Below, one piece after another: positions 19,005-30,412 of a DNA stretch of 64,000 bases. Position numbers and translations under genes: made by a program. How positions within the stretch are numbered: position 1 is the first letter of the stretch; every line of letters starts with the position of its first letter. Below the pieces are notes generated by a model. It was not told the DNA's origin. It ran no database searches and saw nothing but the letters and a program-made list of their open reading frames with translations. The DNA lies in NCBI RefSeq assembly GCF_015711015.1, contig NZ_CP064653.1:3906001-3970000 (forward strand). The letters are read 5' to 3'. The DNA comes from Methylomonas sp. LL1 (lineage in GTDB: Bacteria; Pseudomonadota; Gammaproteobacteria; Methylococcales; Methylomonadaceae).

Positions 19005-20345
19005 ATGGTAAGCAACGGCGACACCATTGCCGCCATCGCCACACCGCCGGGTAACGGCGGTGTCGGCGTTATCCGCATTTCCGGGCCGGTAGTGCTGGAG
19101 ATTGCGCGGCAAATCGGCCAAAAAACGCCCAAACCTCGTTACGCCCAACTTTGCCGATTTCGCGATGCCGATGGCAGCGCCATCGATTCCGGTCTGATGC
19201 TTTATTTCCCCGGTCCGGCTTCGTTTACCGGCGAAGACGTTCTGGAGCTGCAAGGTCATGGTGGCAGCGTGGTGTTGGATATGCTATTACGCAGGGTTTT
19301 AAGTTTAGGGGCTAGGCTGGCCAATCCCGGCGAATTTAGTCAACGGGCATTTTTAAACAATAAAATCGATCTGGCTCAAGCCGAAGCCATTGCCGATCTA
19401 ATCACCAGCGGCACCGAACAAGCCGTGCGTTCCGCCCAGCAATCCATGCAAGGCGTGTTTTCCGAGCAAATCAACGAGCTGATTGATGAACTGATCGAAT
19501 TGCGCGTCTACATCGAAGCCGCCATCGATTTCGTCGATGAAGAAATCGATTTTCTCGGCGACGGCATGATCGCCAGCAAAATCGAGCAATTGCACGCCAG
19601 AATCCAAAAAATTCACGCCACGGCCCAGCAAGGTCGGCTATTGCACGACGGTATCACCGTGGTGTTGGCCGGCAAGCCCAATGCCGGCAAATCCAGCCTG
19701 CTGAATGCGTTGGCGGGTCACGAGGCGGCAATAGTCACCGACATCGCCGGCACTACACGCGACGTGTTGCGCGAGCGGATCCAAATCGACGGCATGCCGC
19801 TGCACATCATCGATACCGCTGGCCTGCACGACAGCGACAACATCGTCGAACAGGAAGGCATCCGCCGCGCGCATAGGGAAATCGAAAAAGCCGATAAAGT
19901 TCTGCTGCTGATGGATAGCATGGGCGCCGACAGCGCAGAGCTGTTGGATAAACTGCCCGCCGACATCAATGTCACCCGTATTTTTAACAAAATCGATTTA
20001 TCCGGGCATTCCGCGCAAATGATAGAACGCGAGCATGGCGCCGAAATTTATTTATCGGCCAAAACCGGTGTCGGTCTGGATTTGCTGAAACAGCATTTGA
20101 AAAACAGCGTCGGCTTCGGCGAAACCACCGACAATGTCTTCATAGCCCGCAGACGCCATTTGCAAGCTCTGAGTCTGGCCCAACAATCCGTAGCAAATGC
20201 CGGAAACCAGTTAAGCCATCAGGCCCCTGAATTAGTAGCCGAAGATTTGCGACAGGCTCAAGCTAGTTTGTCCGAAATTACCGGTGAATTCAGTTCCGAT
20301 GATCTGTTGGGCGAAATTTTCGGCAGCTTTTGTATCGGAAAATAA
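19005..20345 (+). CDS. mnmE: tRNA modification GTPase MnmE
   Basis: 446 residues. With MnmG it adds carboxymethylaminomethyl groups to the wobble uridine of some tRNAs. Tetrahydrofolate-binding N-terminal domain (1-118, [21 protein letters not shown]), helical domain split around the G domain, and G motifs [14 protein letters not shown] (about 223), TTRD, DTAGLHD (about 270) and FNKIDL. The C-terminal FCIGK carries the essential cysteine. Last gene of the rpmH-mnmE block; 145 bases separate it from cysD. Confidence 0.97.
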   Translation: MVSNGDTIAAIATPPGNGGVGVIRISGPVVLEIARQIGQKTPKPRYAQLCRFRDADGSAIDSGLMLYFPGPASFTGEDVLELQGHGGSVVLDMLLRRVLSLGARLANPGEFSQRAFLNNKIDLAQAEAIADLITSGTEQAVRSAQQSMQGVFSEQINELIDELIELRVYIEAAIDFVDEEIDFLGDGMIASKIEQLHARIQKIHATAQQGRLLHDGITVVLAGKPNAGKSSLLNALAGHEAAIVTDIAGTTRDVLRERIQIDGMPLHIIDTAGLHDSDNIVEQEGIRRAHREIEKADKVLLLMDSMGADSAELLDKLPADINVTRIFNKIDLSGHSAQMIEREHGAEIYLSAKTGVGLDLLKQHLKNSVGFGETTDNVFIARRRHLQALSLAQQSVANAGNQLSHQAPELVAEDLRQAQASLSEITGEFSSDDLLGEIFGSFCIGK

Positions 20346-20490
20346 AGTCATCGCGCAAGCCAATGGATTTTTGTTTTTATCACCGTCACCCGCTTAAAGG
20401 CTTTGCCGATAGCATCCAGAGCCGGTTTGCCTTTAAAATAGCGGCTTTACACTCTTATGCAAACATGGGCCTGTCGCCCCGGAACCGTTC

Positions 20491-21399
20491 ATGACCGATT
20501 ATAAATTGACTCACCTGAAACAGCTCGAAGCTGAAAGCATTCATATCATCCGCGAAGTGGCGGCGGAATTTGATAAACCGGTCATGCTGTATTCTATTGG
20601 CAAGGATTCAGCAGTAATGTTGCATTTGACTCGCAAGGCATTCTTCCCAGGTAAACCGCCATTTCCACTGTTGCATGTCGACACTACCTGGAAATTCAAG
20701 GAAATGATCGAATTCCGCGACCGAATGATCACCGATTTGGGTTGGGATTTGATGGTACATATCAATCAGGAAGGAGTGGAGCAGGGCATAGGGCCGTTTA
20801 CTCACGGCAGTAAAAAGCATACCGACGTGATGAAAACCGACGGACTGAAACAGGCCTTGAATAAATACCAGTTTGACGCGGCTTTCGGCGGCGCCCGCCG
20901 CGACGAGGAAAAATCCCGCGCCAAGGAGCGTGTGTATTCGTTTCGCGATAAGAATCACCGCTGGGATCCGAAAAATCAGCGTCCGGAATTGTGGAATATC
21001 TACAACGGTAAGATCGACAAGGGCGAAAGCATCCGTGTGTTTCCGCTATCCAACTGGACCGAGCTGGACATTTGGCAATACATCCATCTGGAAAATATTC
21101 CCATCGTGCCGCTGTATTTCGCCAAGCAGCGCCCCGTTGTCGAAAAAGACGGCATGCTGATCATGGTCGACGATGACCGTATGCCGATCGGTCCGGAAGA
21201 TAAAATCGAGATGAAAATGGTGCGTTTTCGTACCCTGGGCTGCTACCCCTTGACCGGCGCCGTGGAATCCACAGCCACCACCTTGCCGGAAATCATTCAG
21301 GAAATGCTGCTGACCACCACCTCCGAACGGCAAGGCCGTTTGATCGATCACGACCAGGCCGGCTCGATGGAGCAGAAGAAGCGCGAAGGCTACTTCTAA
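20491..21399 (+). CDS. cysD: Sulfate adenylyltransferase subunit 2
   Basis: 302 residues. Catalytic subunit of ATP sulfurylase, which makes adenosine 5'-phosphosulfate from sulfate and ATP. The PP-loop [12 protein letters not shown] lies near residue 36; [16 protein letters not shown] and the C-terminal [23 protein letters not shown] region are typical. Paired with cysN 38 bases downstream; cysC, cysH and the sulfite reductase genes are not in the window. No Cys-box operator recognised upstream. Confidence 0.97.
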   Translation: MTDYKLTHLKQLEAESIHIIREVAAEFDKPVMLYSIGKDSAVMLHLTRKAFFPGKPPFPLLHVDTTWKFKEMIEFRDRMITDLGWDLMVHINQEGVEQGIGPFTHGSKKHTDVMKTDGLKQALNKYQFDAAFGGARRDEEKSRAKERVYSFRDKNHRWDPKNQRPELWNIYNGKIDKGESIRVFPLSNWTELDIWQYIHLENIPIVPLYFAKQRPVVEKDGMLIMVDDDRMPIGPEDKIEMKMVRFRTLGCYPLTGAVESTATTLPEIIQEMLLTTTSERQGRLIDHDQAGSMEQKKREGYF

Positions 21400-21437
21400 G
21401 CACGTTCATCCGATCAGCAACGAATTCAGAGAAAAAC

Positions 21438-23063
21438 ATGTCCCACCAATCCGACCTAATTAGCACCGACATCAACGCCTATCTGGCGCAACACGAACGC
21501 AAGGAACTGCTGCGATTTTTAACCTGCGGCAACGTCGACGACGGTAAAAGTACCTTGATCGGCCGCTTATTGCACGATTCGAAAATGATTTACGAAGACC
21601 AATTGGCGGCGGTACAGGCTGACAGCGTCAAGTCCGGCACCACCGGCGCCGGCAAGATCGATCTGGCCTTGCTGGTCGACGGTTTGCAGGCCGAGCGCGA
21701 GCAAGGCATCACCATTGATGTGGCCTACCGTTATTTTTCGACCTCGACCCGCAAATTCATCATCGCCGACACTCCGGGCCACGAGCAGTACACCCGCAAT
21801 ATGGCCACCGGCGCTTCGACCTGCGACTTGGCGGTGATTTTGATCGACGCCCGTTACGGTGTGCAAACCCAGACCAAGCGGCACAGCTTCATTGCGTCCT
21901 TGCTGGGACTGAAACACATCATCGTCGCCATCAACAAGATGGATTTGGTCAATTACAGCGAAGACACCTTCAACAAAATCAAGGCGGATTATCTGGCGTT
22001 TGTTAAAACCCTGGATTTGCACGACGTGCATTTCATCCCGATGTCGGCCTTGGACGGCGACAACGTGGTCAACCCCAGCGAGAATATGCCTTGGTTCAGC
22101 GGCATGCCGATGATGGAGTTGTTGAACACTATCGAAATTGCCAGCGACCATAACTTCGATGACGCCCGTTTCCCGGTGCAATACGTTAACCGGCCAAATC
22201 TGGATTTTCGCGGTTTCTGCGGCACCGTCGCGTCCGGCGTGTTCCACAAGGGCGATGCAATCACCGCGTTGCCGTCCGGCAAGACCAGCCACATCAAGTC
22301 TATCGTCACCTTCGACGGCGAACTGGAAGAAGCGTTTGCCTCGATGGCGGTCACGCTGACCTTGACCGACGAAATCGACATCAGCCGCGGCGACATCATC
22401 ATCGGCCGGCAACAATCCGCGCCCAGCGTGGCGGACAAATTTAAGGCCGACATCGTCTGGATGACCGAACAGCCGATGACGCCTGGCCGGCAATACTTGA
22501 TCAAACTGGCAACCCGTAGCGTTTCCGGCTCGGTGTCGATGATTCATCACAGGATCGACGTCAATACCCTGGAACATCACGACGCCAACGAACTGAAGCT
22601 GAACGAAATCGGCCATTGCACGGTCGCGGTCAATGCACCGGTGGTGTTCGACCCATACAAACGCAACAAAACCAGCGGTTCATTCATCGTCATTGATCGG
22701 TTGACCAACATCACGGTCGGCGCCGGCATGATTACCGGCAATGCCAGCGAAGAGGACTGGTCGCCGGTCAGCGCGGACGAGCGGGCCACACGCTTCGGCC
22801 AGATCGCATCAGTGATCGGGTTAAGCGGTAGCCATGCCCAGCAGACGGTTTATCATCTGGAGCGTAAACTATTCGACACTGGCCATGCCGCCACCATACT
22901 CGAGACCGGTAGCGAGGAATTGACTACTGCAATCAAAAATGCCGGTCTGTTATGTCTGTGTTTGGATAGCAAGCCGGGACAGGCCGATGTGTCGTTCAAT
23001 TGCGACGAGTATAATGTCGATGAGATTTATGCGGCGATGAAGAATCGCGGTTTGATTCACTGA
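21438..23063 (+). CDS. cysN: Sulfate adenylyltransferase subunit 1 (GTPase)
   Basis: 541 residues. EF-Tu-like GTPase that drives the CysD reaction. Motifs: [18 protein letters not shown] (about 29-46), [26 protein letters not shown] and NKMDLVNY, followed by two beta-barrel domains. There is no fused APS kinase (CysC) domain at the C-terminus, in contrast to the CysNC form. About 60 residues at the end ([20 protein letters not shown]..) form a small extra alpha/beta extension. Confidence 0.97.
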   Translation: MSHQSDLISTDINAYLAQHERKELLRFLTCGNVDDGKSTLIGRLLHDSKMIYEDQLAAVQADSVKSGTTGAGKIDLALLVDGLQAEREQGITIDVAYRYFSTSTRKFIIADTPGHEQYTRNMATGASTCDLAVILIDARYGVQTQTKRHSFIASLLGLKHIIVAINKMDLVNYSEDTFNKIKADYLAFVKTLDLHDVHFIPMSALDGDNVVNPSENMPWFSGMPMMELLNTIEIASDHNFDDARFPVQYVNRPNLDFRGFCGTVASGVFHKGDAITALPSGKTSHIKSIVTFDGELEEAFASMAVTLTLTDEIDISRGDIIIGRQQSAPSVADKFKADIVWMTEQPMTPGRQYLIKLATRSVSGSVSMIHHRIDVNTLEHHDANELKLNEIGHCTVAVNAPVVFDPYKRNKTSGSFIVIDRLTNITVGAGMITGNASEEDWSPVSADERATRFGQIASVIGLSGSHAQQTVYHLERKLFDTGHAATILETGSEELTTAIKNAGLLCLCLDSKPGQADVSFNCDEYNVDEIYAAMKNRGLIH

Positions 23064-23071
23064 TAGCAAAA

Positions 23072-23092
23072 GAGCCGGCTTCCGGCCGGCTC
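23072..23092. terminator. Bidirectional terminator between cysN and yggX
   Basis: GAGCCGGC-ttccg-GCCGGCTC is a perfect eight-base GC-rich stem between two convergent operons. Read on the minus strand the stem is followed by TTTTGC, a short T run, so it best serves the mutY-yggX transcript; on the plus strand it lacks a T run. Confidence 0.7.
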
Positions 23093-23133
23093 CGATTGAT
23101 TATCGTTAGCCACATAAGCGGCCATGGATAGGT

Positions 23134-23409
23134 TCAATTCTGTTTAGCGGGCACATAGCCCTCCGGTACTTCAAAACCACCGGCAAACAAAAATTTCTCG
23201 CGTTCGGTTTCCAAAATCTTTTTGGCGGCCGGATCGAAGCTGGCCAGCCGGCGTTCGTTGATGATCATGGTTTGCATGGCCAGCCAGTCCTTCCAGGCCT
23301 GCTTGGAAACGTGATCGAAAATACGTTGGCCGTTTACACCTGGAAACGGCGGCGAGTCCAAGCCCTCCGCTTCCACGCCTAGTTTTACGCATTTAACCAT
23401 TCTCGTCAT
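23134..23409 (-). CDS. yggX: Fe(2+)-trafficking protein YggX
   Basis: 91 residues, family length. A small protein linked to iron supply and oxidative protection of iron-sulfur clusters. [18 protein letters not shown] aligns with the family start including the single conserved cysteine (residue 7), and [17 protein letters not shown] matches the core. The ATG at 23409 is preferred to the in-frame ATG at 23400 since AGAGG sits six bases upstream and the alignment fits. Its start overlaps the end of mutY by 17 bases. The mutY-yggX order is conserved in enterics. Confidence 0.95.
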   Translation of the reverse strand: MTRMVKCVKLGVEAEGLDSPPFPGVNGQRIFDHVSKQAWKDWLAMQTMIINERRLASFDPAAKKILETEREKFLFAGGFEVPEGYVPAKQN

Positions 23410-24460
23410 AGTAATCCTCTGTGTAATATTGTTGCAGCAGGCGCTTGATGGGCGCCGGCAATCCTAAAGAATCGATCTCGCCGGTTTTATACCAAACCGT
23501 TCGCCCGGCTTCCATCACATTGTTTATGGGGTTTTCCAATTTCGCCAGCACGGGGATGTAATCCAGGTGATAGTGCGAAAAAGTATGCCGTTGGCTGGGC
23601 AGGGTTTGCGGTGGGCCGATCCGGTAATCGCGCTGAACGCACCAGTGCAGAAGTTCCCGCAGATCGGCAAATTCCGGTAAACTCCAAAGTCCACCCCAAA
23701 TGCCGGTCGGCGGGCGTCTTTCCAGCAGAATTTGTAACCGATTATCCTGTAACAACAGAAAATACAGTTGTTTAACCGGCAAGGTTTTGCGCGGCTTAGG
23801 TTCCGGTAATTGACTGGTCAAATTCAGCTGCTTGGCCTGACAACTCTCGGCGACCGGACAGATGTCGCAACGGGGTTTGCCGCGCGTGCAAAGGGTCGCG
23901 CCTAAATCCATCATGGCCTGGGTGTAATCGCCAGTGCGCTGTCCCGGCGTATATTGGCCGCTGAGGGCCCAAAGTTGGGTGGCAACCTTGCTGTCTCCCG
24001 GCCAGCCATGCACGGCATGAAAGCGGGCTAACACCCGTTTGACGTTGCCGTCCAGTATCGGCTGGCTCTGGCCGCAAGCGATGCTGAGTATTGCCCCGGC
24101 GGTGGAGCGGCCGATGCCGGGCAGGGCGCTCAAGTCTTCCGCCGTTTGCGGAAACTGGCCTTGGTTGGCGGCGATCCGTTGCGCGGTCTTATGCAGATTG
24201 CGGGCGCGGGCGTAATAGCCCAGCCCGGCCCAATGCCGCAAAACTTCGTCCAATTCGGTTTCGGCTAGGCTCTGCACGGTTGGGAAACGGGCCATGAAAC
24301 GCTGGAAATAACCGATTACGCTGGCAACCTGAGTCTGCTGCAACATGATCTCCGAAACCCAGACCCGGTAAGGGGTGATGTCTTGCTGCCAAGGCAAATC
24401 CTTGCGGCCGTGGATGTCGAACCAGGCTAGGAGTTGTTGTTGGAATTGTTCTGGGGGCAT
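23393..24460 (-). CDS. mutY: Adenine DNA glycosylase MutY
   Basis: 355 residues. Removes adenine mispaired with 8-oxoguanine. Counting from the ATG at 24460 puts the catalytic glutamate of [10 protein letters not shown] at residue 37, as in E. coli. The helix-hairpin-helix [12 protein letters not shown] and the catalytic aspartate of ILDGNVKRV follow, then the iron-sulfur loop with spacing C-x6-C-x2-C-x5-C ([17 protein letters not shown]). The C-terminal 8-oxoG recognition NUDIX-like domain (about 230-350) is present. A longer in-frame start at 24517 would add 19 hydrophobic residues not seen in the family. Confidence 0.97.
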   Translation of the reverse strand: MPPEQFQQQLLAWFDIHGRKDLPWQQDITPYRVWVSEIMLQQTQVASVIGYFQRFMARFPTVQSLAETELDEVLRHWAGLGYYARARNLHKTAQRIAANQGQFPQTAEDLSALPGIGRSTAGAILSIACGQSQPILDGNVKRVLARFHAVHGWPGDSKVATQLWALSGQYTPGQRTGDYTQAMMDLGATLCTRGKPRCDICPVAESCQAKQLNLTSQLPEPKPRKTLPVKQLYFLLLQDNRLQILLERRPPTGIWGGLWSLPEFADLRELLHWCVQRDYRIGPPQTLPSQRHTFSHYHLDYIPVLAKLENPINNVMEAGRTVWYKTGEIDSLGLPAPIKRLLQQYYTEDYYDENG

Positions 24461-24497
24461 GAGACTCAGGAAAAAAGGAAGAGAGAAGAAAAGGCTT

Positions 24498-24792
24498 TCA
24501 CGTTTTATCGTGATCAACCCAGTAATCCGGCTTCCTGTGTTGATGGGCCACAGCCAACACTAAAATATGATTATTCTCAATCGAATAGAGTAATTTGTAA
24601 GGAAATTTATGGAGTAAACATTTTCTGACTTCTCCGCGCTCAAGCGACCATGCCAGGGGGTATTCGGAAATTCTTAAGGCGGCTTTCCTGACTTCTTCCT
24701 TGAATCTTCGGCTTAACCCTGGGTACTCAAGCTCGTAGTAGCACGGCATCCAATAATTCTTGCCGGGCGTATTTCGAGAACAATACCTTCAT
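24498..24792 (-). pseudogene. ParE/RelE-type toxin gene, frameshifted
   Basis: The expected start is the ATG at 24792 (MKVLFSKYARQELLDAV), overlapping the antitoxin stop as ATGA. This frame ends after 21 codons at a TGA, while the rest of the toxin (YYELEYPGLSRRFKEEVRKA to [12 protein letters not shown], 24498-24743) continues in another frame. The break is at about 24744-24746, where loss of two bases (or gain of one) would explain it. The downstream part keeps the family core: RKCLLHKFPYKLLYS and the HQHRKPDYW end. An internal in-frame ATG at 24749 could yield an 83-residue product lacking the first strand and helix, probably inactive. Confidence 0.8.
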
Positions 24793-24998
24793 GTTGCATC
24801 CCTAAATATATCCTCCATCGGTATCGCTTCCAAACGTCCTTCCCTATAGGCCTTGAGTCTTTTTTCCGCCTCATCCGCCCAAACGGCATCAAGTTGCTTA
24901 TCCGGTTCGTCCAGGCTACGGAGCAAGACCTCGATCAGTGTGAAGCGTTCGTCCGGTTTTAGTCGCAATGCTTGTTCAAGAATTTCCTGGCTGCCCAT
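24789..24998 (-). CDS. Antitoxin of a ParE-type addiction module
   Basis: 69 residues, MGSQEILEQALRLKPDERFT onward, with the pattern of the putative addiction-module component family (TIGR02574): helix, LKPDERFTLIEVLLRSLDEPD, VWADEAEKRLKAYREG, and the end EAIPMEDIF that masks the toxin. The start at 24998 has GAGGTGG about eight bases upstream; longer in-frame starts are unconserved. The gene is intact while its partner toxin is frameshifted. Its TGA overlaps the toxin ATG. Confidence 0.88.
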   Translation of the reverse strand: MGSQEILEQALRLKPDERFTLIEVLLRSLDEPDKQLDAVWADEAEKRLKAYREGRLEAIPMEDIFRDAT

Positions 24999-25034
24999 TA
25001 CATACCACCTCAGTCTCTTTGAAATATAAAACAG

Positions 25035-25105
25035 GTAGGATGTGCTGAACGGAGTGAAGCGCATCATTCGCGATCGATGCGCCTCCTATCGTCGGCGCAT
25101 CCTAC
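25035..25105. repeat. REP-like inverted repeat
   Basis: GTAGGATGTGC at 25035-25045 pairs with GCGCATCCTAC at 25095-25105 (one mismatch), enclosing further nested complementarity (GAAGCGCATCA with GATGCGCCTC). It lies just upstream of the antitoxin gene. The GTAGGATGYGC...GCGCATCCTAC pattern is a widespread bacterial intergenic repeat type. Confidence 0.65.
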
Positions 25106-25189
25106 GGTCCTGGAGCATTGACATCATCATGCATTACATTACGCAAATTAGGAGTGACGCGGACAGCAGATTGCCGCCATTCCGCTAGG

Positions 25190-25489
25190 TTAGCGAATCG
25201 CGATGTTATCCACGCAGCGAAAGTTCAATTCCGCGCGCGCGTATCTTTGGAAAAAGCGACTTTCTCTAACCTTAAGATCAACCGTTTCTACATTTCTTTG
25301 TCTGCCGGAGCAGAAGTCGGTTGCTTCCTCGTACACTTTGGCTTTTTCCCATGAGTCAGTTGAAAGAAGCGGGAACAAAAGCGAAACTGGTTGGCTATGA
25401 GCTACCATGTAGGCATCTCTATCTGTTGAGACAATTCCTGTGCTGCAACCAGTTAAAGTTAGCGCCAAAACAACAATAATTTTATTCAT
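25190..25489 (-). CDS. Small lipoprotein of unknown function
   Basis: 99 residues with a lipoprotein signal (MNKIIVVLALTLTGC, cysteine 15) and a well-placed AGGAGG seven bases before the ATG. The mature part has two further cysteines (DFCSG and FRCVDN) that could form a disulfide, and the sequence KVYEEATDFC. I do not recognise the family. The mature part is less GC-rich than its neighbours, and it sits between a repeat element and guaA, so it may be a recent arrival. Confidence 0.75.
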   Translation of the reverse strand: MNKIIVVLALTLTGCSTGIVSTDRDAYMVAHSQPVSLLFPLLSTDSWEKAKVYEEATDFCSGRQRNVETVDLKVRESRFFQRYARAELNFRCVDNIAIR

Positions 25490-25643
25490 TAGTTTTCCTC
25501 CTGAGAACTTACATAAATATTGAACAATAAAATCAATTCACAACAACTATTTTTTACGTCGAAAGGAGTCAGTATAATCGCAAAAGCCCGATAGACAGTT
25601 AAGTTGCTGCGGATCTGAGTCTACCCAATTAGTCCGGAAATCT

Positions 25644-27224
25644 TCATTCCCACTCTATCGTCGCCGGCGGCTTGCCGGAGATGTCGTAGGTGACGCGAGA
25701 AATGCCCGCCACTTCATTGATAATTCGTCGCGAAATTAAATCCAGAAACTCATATGGCAAATGCGCCCAACGTGCGGTCATGAAGTCTATGGTTTCCACT
25801 GCGCGGATCGCGATGACGTAATCGTACTTACGCCCGTCGCCCATTACGCCGACCGATTTGACCGGCAGGAACACCGCGAAGGCCTGGCTGACTTTGTCGT
25901 ACAGATTGTGGCGATAGAGTTCTTCGATGAAGATCGCATCGGTCTGGCGCAGTAAGTCGGCATATTGCTTTTTGACTTCGCCCAGAATGCGCACGCCCAG
26001 GCCGGGGCCGGGGAATGGGTGGCGGTGGATCATGTCGGCCGGCAGGCCTAGTTCCAGGCCTAGCTTGCGAACTTCGTCCTTGAATAGTTCGCGCAAGGGT
26101 TCGACCAGTTTCAGGGTCATGTTTTCCGGTAGACCACCGACATTGTGGTGGGATTTGATCAGATGCGCCTTACCGCTCTTGGCGCCGGCCGATTCGATCA
26201 CGTCCGGGTAGATGGTACCCTGTGCCAGCCACTTGGCGTCGGTCAGCTTGCCGGCTTCTTCGTCGAAGATTTCCACGAACAGGCCGCCGATGATTTTGCG
26301 TTTAGCTTCAGGATCGTTGACGCCGGTCAGCGCGTCCAGATAACGCTGTTCCGCATCGACGCGGATGACTTTGATGCCCATGTGTTGAGCGAACATTGCC
26401 ATCACCTGATCGCCTTCATGGAGGCGCAGCAGGCCGGTGTCGACGAACACGCAGGTCAGCTGATCGCCTATGGCTCTGTGCAACAAGGCCGCGACCACCG
26501 AGGAATCGACGCCGCCGGATAAACCGAGAATCACCTGGTCGCTGCCGACTTTTTCCCGCACCGCCTGAATGCTGTCTTCGATAATATTGCTGGCGTTCCA
26601 TAGCGCCTGGCAGCCGCAAATTTCCAGCACGAAACGGCTCAAAATCCGCCCACCTTGTTTGGTGTGGGTTACTTCCGGGTGGAATTGCAGCGCATAGAAA
26701 TTACGCTCTTCGTCGGCGATGCCGGCGATCGGCGCGCCGTCGGAGCTGGCGATTAATTTAAAGCCGGTCGGCAATTCCACGACGCGGTCGCCGTGGCTCA
26801 TCCACACATCCAGCAAGCCGTAACCTTCCGGCGATGCGTGGTCTTCGATGTTCAACAACAATTTGGAATGGCCGCGAGCGCGAATCTGCGCATAGCCGAA
26901 TTCGCGGTGATCGGATGATTCGACCTTGCCGCCCAATTGCTCGGCCATGGTCTGCATGCCGTAACAAATGCCCAGTACCGGAATGCCCAGTTCAAAAACG
27001 ATCTGCGGCGCGCGCGGGGTGTCGCTGCTGGTCACGGTTTCGGGGCCGCCGGACAGGATAATGCCCTTGGGGGCAAAGTTTTTAACTTCTTCCGGGCTGC
27101 AATCGCAGGAGTAGATTTCGCAATAAACACCGATTTCGCGGATGCGGCGGGCGATCAGCTGGGTGTATTGGGAGCCGAAATCGAGGATCAGGATTTTGTC
27201 GGAATGGATGTTGGCTTGTGTCAC
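25644..27224 (-). CDS. guaA: GMP synthase (glutamine-hydrolysing)
   Basis: 526 residues from a GTG at 27224, almost the E. coli length; longer in-frame starts add unconserved sequence and cover the repeat upstream. Converts XMP to GMP. Glutaminase domain with the nucleophile in GICYGMQ (about residue 88) and [12 protein letters not shown]-pyrophosphatase domain with LSGGVDSSV (about 234); C-terminal dimerisation domain ending [12 protein letters not shown]. Lies 108 bases after guaB, the usual guaBA order, with a repeat hairpin between. No good ribosome site is seen before the GTG. Confidence 0.95.
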   Translation of the reverse strand: MTQANIHSDKILILDFGSQYTQLIARRIREIGVYCEIYSCDCSPEEVKNFAPKGIILSGGPETVTSSDTPRAPQIVFELGIPVLGICYGMQTMAEQLGGKVESSDHREFGYAQIRARGHSKLLLNIEDHASPEGYGLLDVWMSHGDRVVELPTGFKLIASSDGAPIAGIADEERNFYALQFHPEVTHTKQGGRILSRFVLEICGCQALWNASNIIEDSIQAVREKVGSDQVILGLSGGVDSSVVAALLHRAIGDQLTCVFVDTGLLRLHEGDQVMAMFAQHMGIKVIRVDAEQRYLDALTGVNDPEAKRKIIGGLFVEIFDEEAGKLTDAKWLAQGTIYPDVIESAGAKSGKAHLIKSHHNVGGLPENMTLKLVEPLRELFKDEVRKLGLELGLPADMIHRHPFPGPGLGVRILGEVKKQYADLLRQTDAIFIEELYRHNLYDKVSQAFAVFLPVKSVGVMGDGRKYDYVIAIRAVETIDFMTARWAHLPYEFLDLISRRIINEVAGISRVTYDISGKPPATIEWE

Positions 27225-27250
27225 GGGAGGCCTGCAAAATTGTCGATTGG

Positions 27251-27324
27251 GTAGGGTGGATTTGTCCAGCGGGCAATCCGCCATAGCGGGCATTGGTGGG
27301 TTGCCTTGCGGCCAACCCACCCTG
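27251..27324. repeat. Nested inverted repeat between guaB and guaA
   Basis: AGGGTGG (27253-27259) pairs with CCACCCT (27317-27323), and inside it GGTGGGTTG (27295-27303) pairs with CAACCCACC (27313-27321) around an eight- to ten-base loop; GGATT/AATCC adds a small left hairpin. This is a REP/BIME-like element. It could also trim or stabilise the guaBA message. Its core CCAGCGGGCAATCCGCC recurs with two changes at 33642-33658. Confidence 0.65.
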
Positions 27325-27332
27325 CAGAATGC

Positions 27333-28820
<1,488 letters not shown>

Positions 28821-28891
28821 CTAAATAGCAGCGCATTGTACAACCTAACCCCACTCCGGCAAAAACCGAAACAGCAAAGAATGAAGCCGGA

Positions 28892-29359
28892 TCAGCGGTT
28901 TTTTGCCGATAAAGCCTGATTTATGGCTTCGAGTTCTGGCTGATTGGGCTTGTGTAGATAAATCCCTACCGCGCCCAGCAGGCTGAAAATGTATAGGGTG
29001 TTAAAGTCGTCGCCCAATATGAACATCACCAAACCGAACAGGCTGACGGTTTCTATCATGCTTTGAGTGGCGATGATGGTCACTAGATAGCGTTGCTCGG
29101 CGGGTTTTTCGCCGGGCATGGTTTGGTTCAGGCGTAGCAGGATATGCCGCACCAAATTGGTTAGCGGGAATAAGGCGATTGTGATGGCGTAGAAAACAGT
29201 TCGGATTAGTACCCTTTGCGATTCCTCCAGGTTCAGCCTGAATGGGTCGGCCCAAACATGGCAAAAAATATTGTAGGCCAGTAATAACAGCAGCATGCTT
29301 GCGCATATCAGCCAGTGCGGGAGTAGGCCGTTGGGATTTTGTGGCGATCGATTAGACAT
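28892..29359 (-). CDS. Small inner-membrane protein of unknown function
   Basis: 155 residues with four hydrophobic segments (about 14-32, 50-68, 92-112, 117-135) and short polar ends. No catalytic motif is visible and I do not recognise the family. It starts 11 bases after the stop of the CPBP-type gene, so the two probably form an operon; a helper role for that membrane protein is a guess. Confidence 0.7.
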   Translation of the reverse strand: MSNRSPQNPNGLLPHWLICASMLLLLLAYNIFCHVWADPFRLNLEESQRVLIRTVFYAITIALFPLTNLVRHILLRLNQTMPGEKPAEQRYLVTIIATQSMIETVSLFGLVMFILGDDFNTLYIFSLLGAVGIYLHKPNQPELEAINQALSAKNR

Positions 29360-29370
29360 GCTGTGGCTCT

Positions 29371-29958
29371 CTAAAGGCTGTGGCGATAATTGCGAAGAAT
29401 AACGATGAAGGCGATGAAATCATAAAAGCCATGTATGACTATCGGGGTCAGCAAGTTACGCTCTCCGCCATAGTCAAGGCTCAGGCCCAGATAGAGACCC
29501 ATCAGCATCGCCAATAGCGCATAGAGCGGCGTGACTGCATGCACCAATGCAAATAAGATGTTGCTGATGATTAGTCCGGCCGTAATGCCGGTGGCATTTT
29601 CCAGCCAGGGTTGCAACATGCCGCGAAACAATACTTCTTCGGAAAAACCGGCTATGCCGGCCAGTATCAGCAAGTCGGTCCAGTGGCGGCGATGCAATCT
29701 CGCGCCCAAGGTTTCCATCAATAAGGTCTTGATGTTTTGCAAGGGCGCGTAGGGTAATTGTTGCAGCGCAAAAAACAACAAGGTTAAGGGCAAAGTCAGC
29801 AGCATGCCGATGGCTAGCCCCTGTTCGTTAAAATCGAGGTCGGCAAATGGGTTGACGTCCAGCAGCCAGCCCAATAACATCGCCAGCAGGGTCAGGGCTG
29901 CTTCGAAATAACAGGCAACGCGAAAGAAACGATCGGGGGCTGAATTGGCGTTTGGCAT
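29371..29958 (-). CDS. CPBP-family intramembrane metalloprotease
   Basis: 195 residues from the ATG at 29958 (an upstream in-frame start at 30042 would overlap the divergent ycgL promoter). Several membrane helices and the three CPBP (Abi, Rce1-like) motifs: EEVLFRG near residue 107, a histidine in ILFALVHA near 138, and HGFYDF near 178. The glutamates and histidines form the proteolytic centre of Rce1-type enzymes. Bacterial members are linked to bacteriocin immunity or protein maturation; the substrate is unknown. Confidence 0.88.
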   Translation of the reverse strand: MPNANSAPDRFFRVACYFEAALTLLAMLLGWLLDVNPFADLDFNEQGLAIGMLLTLPLTLLFFALQQLPYAPLQNIKTLLMETLGARLHRRHWTDLLILAGIAGFSEEVLFRGMLQPWLENATGITAGLIISNILFALVHAVTPLYALLAMLMGLYLGLSLDYGGERNLLTPIVIHGFYDFIAFIVILRNYRHSL

Positions 29959-30043
29959 CGATAGGCGGGGAGAGAAAAAGTGTGCTGAAAATTTTATACA
30001 AAAACCGTTAGAATTGGCAGCGTTAGTCCGCCGGAGCCTCATA

Positions 30044-30316
30044 ATGCAATGCTTTATCTATAAAAGCCTAAAAAAAGACCAACTTTATTTGTATCTGGAT
30101 AAGAAAGACGATTTTTCCTCGCTACCGCCGGATTTATTCCAAAGCCTTGGCCGCCTGGAGTTTGTGATGGAATTGCAGCTAAGCCCGCAGCGTAAATTGG
30201 CCAGGGAAGATGCGGTCAAGGTAATTGCCGGTCTTGAAAGCAAGGGTTTTTACATTCAAATGCCTCCCGTGATGGTTCCATCACGCTTGCTGCTCGCCAA
30301 CAATCAACTGCACTGA
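30044..30316 (+). CDS. ycgL: YcgL domain protein
   Basis: 90 residues from the ATG at 30044, family length. The YcgL fold is evident: MQCFIYKSLKKDQLYLYLDK, the LPPDLFQSLGRLEFVMEL block and GFYIQMPP near the end. It is a small cytosolic protein conserved in gammaproteobacteria with no proven function; its neighbourhood with DUF2333 and dinB genes is not informative. Divergent from the CPBP gene with 85 bases between starts. Confidence 0.92.
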   Translation: MQCFIYKSLKKDQLYLYLDKKDDFSSLPPDLFQSLGRLEFVMELQLSPQRKLAREDAVKVIAGLESKGFYIQMPPVMVPSRLLLANNQLH

Positions 30317-30412
30317 AATCGGATGTTATCGCGACAAACCGTGCTACCATACGCGAAAGAAAAAGCGGTTATTTGCACAATCTCTCTTTAGCCACATCAG
30401 GATACGCAACAC

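Noticed and set aside
21567-22616. Long open frame antisense to cysN (349 codons)
   Set aside because: His/Asp/Gly/Val-rich shadow of a well-conserved gene; no start signal.
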